Positions 9,575-17,317 of a DNA stretch of 17,317 nt are shown here, one piece after another. A program made the translations under genes and the position numbers. Within the stretch, counting starts at the first letter, position 1. Each line of letters opens with the position of its first letter. The notes below the pieces were generated by a model. It saw only the letters and a program-made list of their open reading frames with translations. It searched no databases and was not told the origin of the DNA. The DNA lies in NCBI GenBank assembly GCA_001632425.1, contig KV425573.1, positions 11,826 through 29,142 on the forward strand, written 5' to 3'. The DNA is from Neolentinus lepideus HHB14362 ss-1. Its lineage: Eukaryota > Basidiomycota > Agaricomycetes > Gloeophyllales > Gloeophyllaceae.

Positions 9575-12264
9575 TTACAACTTCGTCGACCGCAAAGTAG
9601 CAATGCCCTTGCCGCCGATATCTATGATAGAGCACTTTGCGTAAAAGCGAGCTGTGGCCAACCTGACCCTTTTCAGCCGTTGAAAGGCGTCCTTTGTGCC
9701 CCCACCTTTCGTTGTCCGCACGACGATACTCAGATAGTCATCTGCCCAACCCTGGTCCACTCTCGTTTGAATTTCTTCCAATTTTTGTAGAAATAGGCAA
9801 ATTGCCTCAGTCGTGAACAGAGGAGGATCTTTACCACGTGGAAAATGTCAATCAAGCTATATTAATCATATTCACGTCGCATGCTTACCATGCTGTAGCA
9901 GTTCCACACAATCGCATAGCAATAATGCCCACCACGACTTGGGTACTGTGTCTCGTCGAAACATGTTCTCCAAATTAATTGCAGCATCCCGAAAACGTTC
10001 GCCCATCAGATTATCGTGGAATTCGGCATACCGAACAGCAAAGGTGAGCCGATGGAGGAAAATGCCAGGTGTTTCGGGAATACTTGTCAGCTCTTGCAAC
10101 AATGAGGCCGTATTCTCTACCAGGCGCACGAATTTCGCCGGTCCTATCAACACATCAGCTGAGACCAACCAGAGTTATATCAGGAACGAACCACCCGAGA
10201 TGAACTCTTCTAGAATGAGATCCACACAGCGACCTAGTCCCGACCAATCGGCGGCTTTCGCATAGCACTCCATTGCTAAGGCGTACTCTCTCATGCTCAT
10301 AAGCTCCCCCGCGCCGATCTGATTATCGATTCGTCAACGGAGTTACTGATGGTCGCGAGGCAACCGGAACACACCTTGTATATCGTCCTCATGGCTGGTA
10401 GTCTCTCGTAATCCCTGCAAACCTGCGTGATTTCCTTCAGCATTCTGATGATTCCTGTCGCCCTCGAATTTTCATCTGCGACCATCGTGCCTGTCTGTTC
10501 CTCTCGAACGCCGAGTTTCAGTGGCACCCGAACAAGAACTGCATCCGCCATCTCCCTGCCGATGTCCCCACAGCTGCACAAGTAGGAGACGTTCCATCGC
10601 CATAAACCCGGATCAGAACCCAGGTATTCCGCGTACGCGAGGAGATAGTAATCTGCAATCGATAATTCGGATCTTCGTGACAACGATCAGGCACTCTATT
10701 TAGATCGCCTTTCGAGCCGACTCACTCTTTATTGCGATCATTGGTCACATATGCCAGCAGTTCTAGCACGATTGCAAGGTGCGCAGCCAGCCAAGGATCC
10801 AGGCAAGCTGCACGTGCTAAGGCCTCTCGGTATTCGGCACGCACAAGTGCTACATGAATGGAGTCTTCTAAGTCCGTTGGATCCGGTGGCATGTCATCTA
10901 GGACGTCTGCAGCTACTTCTCTAAAATAGCGTGAAGGCATATTGAGGGCGAGCATGAATGAAACTTACGGGAGATCACTTCTGCTCAATGTCGGGTGAAC
11001 GAGCGTAGCATAGGCGGCGCAGATCTCCTTCCAATCGGCACCAAGTTCTTGGCAAACATGCTTGAGAACACTGAAGCGACCCTCCAGGATGCTCAATATG
11101 TCGCTCATTCGGTCCCACCAGTTTTCGAACCCGTCATCCCTATCACTTTCGGGAATTGATCCCATTTCCAAGCGCAAAGCGCGTATGTTCTCCTTCCACT
11201 TAGACAATGCCCGCGAGAATTCTGCGATAGAAGCATGATCTCGAACCTGCGGATGAGATTGAAGTAGAGGAACCAATTTCTGGGAGAGCTCTTGTAAGGC
11301 GCTCGACGGATGGCGGGAAAGAACTTCCAAGAAGAATATGGAAGCCTTGGTGAGGCCACGAATTATAGCTCTGGCACAGTATTAATGACTGGACCCACAG
11401 AAACAATTGATAGAACAGACCGTGTTAGATAAGGCCAGAAAGTCTCATCTTTCCATGGCGATATTTGGTTGCTTAAATGATCACCTTCCTCGGTGGAGGG
11501 CGCTATGTAATGCATATTTAACCATTCCATGAGATCGTCGCCGACCGGTAACCTCGTTGATTCTGGGGAAGGTGCATACAAGAAGTTAGCCAAGGAGAGG
11601 CAAGTGTGAAGACTACGATAATGTTCAGCGTCAAATTCAAACTCCTCGTCGGAGTGCTGTTGCTGAGAAGTCTGTGAAAGACCATTATAAAGAGCATTCA
11701 TATGACTGCACTTACAGATGCACGAATCCAGTAAGATCGTGCCACATTTACGAGGTCCCTGCACTTTTGGTGCATGGCAAGTTGATACGAAGGGGTGTCC
11801 ACCCTACACAAGTTAAGAACTACACGGGGAAACTGTTAAACCGCGCTCACCTATCGCTATATCCTTCGGTGCCTCCTCCCTTGCGCAAGGCAGCAAGCAA
11901 ATCAAATACCGGGCCTGCCTCGGAGATGAACTAGCTAACATGCTCAATTGTGACAGCTTCTGAGTTCAGCGCTACACTTACCTGGCGTCTCAAGTTGTCC
12001 GGCGGTCTGTTCGGGTTCGCAAAGTATAAGGGTGCGTCCTCCCAATATTTTTGCTCTCCACCGGATGTCGAGGGCTGTAACTTCTGCGGTTAGGCCAGGA
12101 TGATGCAGAAACATGCATATACTCACATTAGGAGCAACAAACGTGGCCAATGAGTTGTCTCTTGGAGAGAATGCCGTGCCTAGTGTCCGACCAGACTCGT
12201 CAAACCCCTTCGTATTTCCCGACTCCACGAGCGGCGGAACCAGATGGACGAAGTTACTGGTCAT
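9575..12264 (-). CDS. NUP85: Nucleoporin Nup85 (Y-complex scaffold subunit)
   Basis: Predicted 728-aa protein from 11 exons: 12264-12127, 12083-11982, 11930-11851, 11803-11716, 11671-11421, 11370-10969, 10920-10726, 10672-10375, 10318-10195, 10143-9889, 9828-9575; phases agree throughout. Nup85 is an ACE1-type scaffold protein that pairs with Seh1 in the Y (Nup84/Nup107) complex of the nuclear pore. Recognition rests on family-like motifs in order: LMEWLNMHY then PWKDETFWPYLTRAIIRGL near residue 200-224; the helical core with DPWLAAHLAIVLELLAY and YLLAYAEYL; IIRMLKEITQVCRDYERL; and the C-terminal LLQH...LFLQKLEEIQ and VRLATARFYAKC. Length is normal for fungal Nup85. Start: ATG 12264 gives MTSNFVHLVPPL; an in-frame ATG at 12354 would add 30 residues that look less protein-like. 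Introns are 43-60 nt. The exon 9/10 join is ambiguous: donor at 10194 or 10191 and acceptor at 10144 or 10159 all keep frame. Confidence 0.92.
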
Positions 12265-12515
12265 ATCGATTGAGACAAAAGAAAGAGTTCGTAGAGTTCG
12301 TAGTTTGTAGCCAGTATCTCCAGTATAGGTGGAGTACACGATATGTCGCCCCAAAAAGAATGAAGGCCAAACTTGCAGACAATAACTATTCCTAGTTCAA
12401 GTCTCGACGCGTCCTACGCGTCTGACATTGTGGGAAGAATGCCACGCGATGCCTGCGCCACATGTGGCACGGGCAGAGTTCAAGCCGAGCAAGCTTGTAT
12501 CGGCAACACTCACCA
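12265..12515. promoter_or_regulatory. Divergent promoter of NUP85 and the methyltransferase, with two ACGCGT boxes
   Basis: Only 251 bp separate the two start codons, so both promoters must overlap or lie within the neighbouring gene. Two ACGCGT hexamers stand at 12407-12412 and 12416-12421, nine bp apart start to start. ACGCGT is the core of the MluI cell-cycle box bound by MBF (Mbp1/Swi6-type) factors in ascomycete yeasts, and Mbp1-like APSES factors occur in basidiomycetes. G1/S regulation is an inference. No TATA box is seen on either strand. Confidence 0.5.
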
Positions 12516-13651
12516 ATGGATGATGGTTTCACCTCATTTATTCCGTCCAGAATAAATGGCATAGTACATCTCCCGTCGGACTCGACAGCTTTAGTGGATG
12601 CCGACGAAGAGGTGAGTTCTTGACTTGCATTGATTGTAACCCCAAAGGTGAATAGATAATCAGGTCTTTCTAGCCTACACTCGCCTATCCTCGTCCCAAA
12701 GTGCGGGTGGGACAGCTATGTTTCGAGGTCTTGGTCATGTGGACTCACGCAAGGACACCTTGACCGTGACCTTCGAGCTGAGACCGCCAGCAGGCGCGCA
12801 GGACGGCACTGCGACAAAACGTTCGAGGAAGAAAAAGACGTTGAAAGAAACAAACATTGAATTTGAACTCATGCAGGACACAACGTCTCTTCGTTCTCGC
12901 CCTGGCGACACAGGAAGTGTCCTGTGGCAAGCAAGGCAAGTGGTCTTGTGTCATGAGCGGTACCGGAGCACCAGGACGAGCAGTGCCACAGCATAGCGTT
13001 TGCCAATGTCATTCTTCAAGAACATTATTATCCCGTTGCCGAGCCATTCCTAGAACCAAGCACTCTGGCCGATGCACACATATTAGAGCTAGGGTTCGCG
13101 TTCGTCGATATGCAACTTTCTCGATGTGACTTTTAACCTTTGTTCTTCGGGGTATCACTAGTGCTGGAACTGGAATGCTGAGTATACTACTCGCTCCCAT
13201 GGTCAAACGATACACCGTGACGGACATCCCAGCTTTGTTACCTCTCATACGGAAAAATGTCGTCCTGTCCTACCCCGGGTGGCCTAGACTGACCTCAAAA
13301 GGCGGTAACATAGCCGTAGAAGAACTAGACTGGGTTACCCTTCAATCGGCGTCTCCTACTGTCCGGTCCAAATATGTTCCCTATATCAAAAAAGATCCTC
13401 CGAAACTGGTATTCGTTGTCGACTGCATTTATAATCCGAGCCTCATAAAACCTCTTGTCGACACGATCGACTATGTTTCAAGCTCTGACACTACCGTTGT
13501 TGTTGTTTCGGAACTCCGGGCTGAGACCGTCGTTCGAGAATTCCTTGACGCGTGGCTGAGCCTCCCGGGATGGAAGATCTGGAGCGCGGGAGCTGGCGTT
13601 TTGAATGTCCCTTACGTTGTCTGGATAGCTGCGAAGGAAGCGAGTGGTTAG
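12516..13651 (+). CDS. Protein-lysine methyltransferase, METTL21/RKM5-like (Methyltransf_16)
   Basis: Predicted 319-aa protein from four exons: 12516-12611, 12664-12935, 12992-13093, 13162-13651. It is a class I SAM-dependent methyltransferase. Visible motifs in order: TGSVLWQAS (about 115-123), the lead motif of the METTL21 group; motif I ELGAGTG (155-161), which binds SAM; the acidic TD pair (177-178); LDW (212-214); and DCIY (244-247), matching the family D-x-x-Y signature at the active site. Yeast Rkm5 methylates a lysine of ribosomal protein L1; human METTL21 proteins modify chaperones and other targets. The substrate here cannot be read from sequence. A basic stretch near residues 81-88 (KRSRKKK) falls in an insertion before motif I and may be a nuclear or ribosome-contact signal. 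Intron 1 is 52 nt, intron 2 is GC-AG (56 nt), intron 3 has donor GTTCGC (68 nt). ATG 12516 is the first in-frame start. It is divergent from NUP85. Confidence 0.92.
12936..12991 (+). other. GC-AG intron in the methyltransferase gene
   Basis: The exon ends AAG and the intron begins GCAAGT and ends CCACAG, 56 nt long. GC donors of the form AG|GCAAGT are the commonest non-GT donors in eukaryotes. Splicing here restores the family motif WQAS followed by IAFANVIL. Reading through puts the frame out of register with exon 3, and the nearest GT sites give the wrong phase. Confidence 0.8.
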
Positions 13652-14710
13652 GTGAGGCTTGTTACATATCTTAAATGCCCCTGATCACCTCTTGATATCT
13701 AAGAGATAAATACAGATATATCTAGAAGTTTCGCTGAATGACATTTGGGACGCTCTCGACTAAAAGGTCGTTATTTACAATTTCACCTTTTCGGTAGGCA
13801 CCCATACAATCTCCCCTTCTCTTTGACCATCAGTGCCGGCAGTAGTTGCAACTACCACTGCGATAGCTGCAAATGGTGTAAGGGTCGCTCAGTTACAATA
13901 TTAGGACCGCCTCGAGGATTGTGGCTACCTCAACTAGATGTCGACTCTGATGTATTCCCAATAGTCAATTGGACCGAAGGAAGACTACTTTACACAACTT
14001 CGATATTTGTGCCGAACACATGCCAGTCCGTGAATTTTCGTACTGCGCATCAGAATGTGCATTTTCCGAAGTCTAACTCGAGGCTATCTGGAGAATCATG
14101 TTCTGCATGAGATATGTAAAGATCTCAGAGGATGAAGCACTACAGTCACATGTGGTCGACAGCCTTGCACTCCAATGAATGCTGTATTGCCAACGTATTG
14201 CAGCACAAGTCTTCGGCATTTTTTCATGTTCGGTCCGCCATGGTAAATGGGTCCCTTGTCTTTCATTCTGCCACAATCCCTCTGCATCCTGGCAGGTCCT
14301 GCAAAGCGCCTGTATAGACCTTGAGGACAACATCAGTTCTGCTGCGCGCTAAGAGGAGGTATGACCCATCAGATGAATTTGTAGAACAGTCATGGGGCAA
14401 TTGCATATTCACAACGCAGTGTGAACGTGTGTAGCCGCCCGCACGTAACGTAGCATGCAGTAGGTTCACGGCCGTAGTAAGCCCATTTCGTCATCCCATA
14501 GAACGAGTTGACAGGCTAGACCCTCTCAGACTCTTGCGGAGAATAGTACACCAACGCGAGTCGAGCTGAACATGGAGATCAGTGCGATTGTCGTCTGAGT
14601 AACAACAAGACTTCTTGAAAGTTATGGCGCCGAAGGGTAGCCTGTGTATTTACGAACGTCGGCTCTACCACTGGATTGAGAATCACGTCGAACACATGAC
14701 CAGTAGAAAT
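13652..14710. other. Region downstream of the methyltransferase, no firm gene
   Basis: ORFs of 121 codons on plus (13745-14110) and 60-86 codons on minus (14333-14073, 14469-14263) overlap. Minus-strand fragments such as HVFDVILNPVVEPTFVNTQ (14697-14641) and a short C-terminal-looking piece near 13850-13766 could be pieces of one degraded minus gene. I could not join them with consistent phase and recognise no domain. The right boundary is the inverted-repeat element at 14711. Confidence 0.4.
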
Positions 14711-15181
14711 TAGTGATGTGCACGGCCTGGCCTGGCCTAAATCCTCGGGCTTGGGCTTGTCAGGAAGTCAAGCTCTGGCTTGGCTCGGGCTCAGGCCAGG
14801 GCTTTCAGATGTAGGGGTAAAGTCATCATTAAAGAGTTGTTGGAGCTGGGAACACCCACCTAAATGGTATATTACTTGATATGGGAAAGGGACATTTTGA
14901 TAGTTGAAGTGCACTGACAGTGGTATTTATATGTTCATCATTTTTGACTCATTGACTTCTATGAAACCAGTGACATTCTACAAAATAAGCAGAAAGTGAG
15001 TCAGACAATTGCAATGTTCTACCAATTGCAGGAGGACATGATCCCCCTATAATTTGAGGCTTGGTTTAACACACTTACCTGATACTAAGAAGCCCGGGCC
15101 CGTAGGGCCTGGCTTGGGCCTGCTGAAATAGGGCTTCGTCTGGATTGGCTCGGGATTGAGGCCAGACCATGCATAACACTA
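14711..15181. mobile_element. Inverted-repeat element B (hAT-like MITE), 471 bp
   Basis: The left end starts TAGTGATGTGCACGGCC and the right end, reverse complemented, starts TAGTGTTATGCATGGTC; 19 of the first 23 positions agree. Subterminal GCCTGGCTCGGGC-type repeats follow on both sides. The last 120 nt are a diverged copy of the right half of element A, in the same orientation. The middle (about 14815-15045) is AT-richer, absent from element A, and shows no coding sequence. Element A is therefore probably an internally deleted sibling, or both derive from a longer parent. The 8 bp flanking each side do not match well, so the target duplication is decayed or the ends are slightly off. Confidence 0.72.
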
Positions 15182-16308
15182 GGAAACACCACGCAAGACG
15201 ATCGACACTAAATCAATCAAATACCTGAAGTTTGCAAACTCTGACAGTGGGATCCCTGGCAAGTTCGCCGCTTCTCTAGGTCGTCGAATTCGACTTCCAA
15301 GTTAGTCTGATCAAGCCGTTTCGGAAGGAGTAGAGGCAGCTGGGCAGTTGACATTTGACAGGTACGACAAACCGATAGAGGACTTCGGATTTCCTGTGCG
15401 TGGAGTTGCCGATACAAAGGAAATCCATCAATAAGTACCTGAATCCACATCGCGCCACCGGGCACCATCCCGTTCAGTGTCTGTTAATGACCTGTGTCAG
15501 CTGGCTGCAAACCAATACAATCACTAACTCCGAAAACTCAAGCAGAGGCGCTCGGCCATGGCAGCTGAGCGCTGAGTTGGGGTATTGTGGGGTCAGTCGG
15601 AGGAACCCTTTTGGTATGCCGCGTAGCAGAGCGTGGTTAGGAGAATTGATCTCAACTTCTCTATCGTAAATTTGGCGTTAGCTAGAATTACGGTACTACT
15701 CTTACCGCTCCCTCAGGATTTTAGAGACAGCAGCACTACTATGAGAAGGACGGTGAGAACTAAGACGAGCAGAACAAATAAATTGCTGGAAGCAGACAGT
15801 CCGCGGACACTCTGAAACTATTTGCACCGTTATTTTTACCACATGTGGCGCAAGAGGTCCCGGAGAACGTGCAATCCTCCCAGTAAACCTGAGGACAAAT
15901 GCACTAAAAAAGGAAGGTCATAGCAGCTTTGCTGTGTGCTGCAGGGTAGTCCAGCCACTTCGCAATTGAAGCTCCGCTCGCGGAACTCAGTCGACTTCCT
16001 CGCAAGTTCCCATGAACGTATATCCAATCCATTAATCACGTGTTGCGCCGGAGCAGAGTACCAGATTTTTCTCTAAGTCTCGATTTATATCAGTAATCCA
16101 ATGCAGTAGTACTTTAGATTGCGGCTCTTGGGCAAATTAACAAAATAAGCATGATCCTACTGGAGGGAATATAATTGATCTAAATAACCATGGGGATTGA
16201 AAACCAGGCCCTATCATTGAAAAGGTAGAAAAGGGAAAACTTCAACAGGAAGAAAGGCAAAGTGCACCGCGACTTGCAATGCACACTCGATAGCAATAAT
16301 AAAATTCA
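15182..16308. other. Stretch without a supported gene
   Basis: The longest frames are 83 codons on minus (15468-15217) and 89 on plus (15400-15669), overlapping, neither with a recognisable motif. The minus frame contains good splice-like signals (GTACTT donor at about 15438, CAG acceptor at about 15393), so a broken gene bordering element B is possible but unproven. From about 16040 on the DNA is AT-rich. Confidence 0.45.
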
Positions 16309-16402
16309 CAGCCAGTGCACCAGCGAGAATCGAACACAGCACCTGCCGCTCCGCACCTGTGTAATCGAAAGATCAGTTTACACGCCATAACCATCACACT
16401 AG
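16309..16402 (-). repeat. tRNA-derived SINE-like sequence or tRNA relic
   Basis: On the minus strand an A-box-like TGGTTATGGCGT (16393-16382) is followed about 50 nt later by a B-box-like GTTCGATTCTC (16335-16325). That is the internal RNA polymerase III promoter layout of a tRNA. The T-arm stem does not pair well (about two Watson-Crick pairs and one wobble of five) and the acceptor stem does not close, so it is not a working tRNA. The AT-rich tail downstream on minus (TTTTATTATT, near 16302-16293) fits a SINE end. A decayed tRNA gene is the alternative. Confidence 0.45.
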
Positions 16403-16725
16403 GAACGTTGGAATTACCTAATTAAAGTACCGTATATATTAGTACACTAGCATAGCTTTTGTTGATCTTACTGAGCTTTGTCTCTTTTTCCAGTGCTATA
16501 TTTCCACCTATTCAGCTTGTAAAAATATACACATCACTATTGTATGTCATTTATTGCCCTAAATATCCCTGGTTTACAGCACGACGGGGTGCATTAGTGC
16601 AGTGGCACTCCGCAGTAATCTTGCAGGAGATGGGCCAGTAGACAAACGCGCGCATCACAGATCTCCCTGACCACGTGACCGCATCGCCGCGCAGCTTGCC
16701 TTGAAGTCGAAGTCGAAGGCGCAAC

Positions 16726-16858
16726 TAGTGTTGTTCCTGAAGTGAAGTGCTTCAAAGTGGACTTCAATCCACTTTGAGTTTTGTATGACTTCGTGAGACT
16801 TTGAAGTCATCCTAAGTCACTTTAAAGACTTTGCGAAGTGGAGATGAATTGCACGTGA
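16726..16858. repeat. Short inverted-repeat cluster with a strong hairpin, possible second MITE family
   Basis: TCAAAGTGGA at 16752-16761 pairs perfectly with TCCACTTTGA at 16768-16777 across a 6-nt loop. Variants of CTTCAAAGT, ACTTTGAAG, ACTTTAAAG and CGAAGTGGA recur on both strands through the next 80 nt. The left edge TAGTGTTGTTC resembles the end of elements A and B, and the right edge reads TGAATTGCAC, whose complement is GTGCAATTCA. A hAT-like MITE with CTTCAAAGT-type subterminal repeats is likely, but the outermost right end is not clear. Confidence 0.45.
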
Positions 16859-17317
16859 TGGACATAACAGGTAAACATCATGCATGTGAATTGATGTGAC
16901 GCGTTGATTTGTCCCACTTACCGGCTGAAAACTATGCTCGTCGCGCTCCTTGGTGATGAAGAGAATCCCAAGAAAATTCAAGAAATTCATAATAAATATG
17001 TGTGAGGTCTACCAGTACTTGCCCCGTTCATATGCCCAATGACTACCCCACTAGTAGTCTGCTTTTGCAACACTCTTGAGGCTTTCATCTGCTCGTCAGG
17101 CGCTCAGTACTCACAGGGTGCAACTACCGCTACCAGTTGGCCATTGGCAAATGTGCCTAGACCTGCGAATCTCAAACAGCCAACCTGCGACACAGTACTC
17201 CCACCTTATCCTCTGCCAAACAGACTTGAGCAAAGCAGGCCATTGCACTGCATGGCATTTTTTACGAGTCCTGAGTTAATTTTTGATTCTTGATATCTTT
17301 GATATCTTTGAGCATAT
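16859..17317. other. Stretch without a supported gene at the right edge
   Basis: Two overlapping plus frames of 84 and 67 codons (17039-17293, 17076-17279) show no motif. A 9-nt unit GATATCTTT is repeated twice in tandem at 17292-17309, eight bases from the window end. Nothing else stands out. Confidence 0.45.

Noticed and set aside
13745..14110. Plus ORF of 121 codons just after the methyltransferase, with several cysteines
   Set aside because: The C-x-x-x-C-x-x-C pattern briefly suggested a radical-SAM or zinc site, but the surrounding sequence fits no family and the frame has no clear promoter or introns.
17292..17309. Two tandem copies of GATATCTTT as a microsatellite or telomere-like repeat
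   Set aside because: Only two units are present before the window ends, too few to call a repeat array.
1..17317. CRISPR array, bacterial operon or prophage
   Set aside because: The three supported genes have spliceosomal introns and eukaryotic domains, and no regularly spaced repeats or bacterial genes are seen.

Overview
The window is nuclear DNA from a filamentous basidiomycete, most likely an Agaricomycete. Three genes are recognisable. All are cut by many short introns (about 42-75 nt in most cases, with GTNNG donors), their proteins belong to conserved eukaryotic families, and the intervening DNA carries short inverted-repeat transposon relics and a tRNA-derived repeat. The assignment to class is inference; no rRNA or other phylogenetic marker is present.

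Layout. 1-1844: no firm gene; an 82-bp-period direct repeat, a TATA-like promoter and a small signal-peptide-like ORF. 1845-4719, minus: a 12-exon F-BAR/RhoGAP protein (704 aa as modelled), a Rho GTPase regulator of the Rgd1/Rga7 type. 4720-5414: nothing supported. 5415-5695: a 281-bp inverted-repeat (hAT-like MITE) element. 5700-8300: unresolved; a plus-strand multi-exon gene can be threaded from about 5881 to 8106, but the evidence is weak. 8831-9240, minus: remnant of a probable fungal multi-pass membrane protein with an in-frame stop. 9575-12264, minus: NUP85, 11 exons, 728 aa. 12265-12515: divergent promoter with two ACGCGT boxes. 12516-13651, plus: a METTL21/RKM5-type protein-lysine methyltransferase, four exons, 319 aa, containing a GC-AG intron. 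13652-14710: no firm gene. 14711-15181: a longer copy of the inverted-repeat element. 15182-17317: AT-richer, apparently gene-free, with a tRNA-derived SINE-like sequence and a cluster of short inverted repeats.

The three genes are housekeeping-type and do not form a pathway. NUP85 and the methyltransferase share a 251-bp divergent promoter and may be co-regulated. I did not find a convincing new biological system. The items most worth checking are the cryptic gene at 5.9-8.1 kb, the paired MCB-like boxes, the GC-AG intron and the related inverted-repeat elements.
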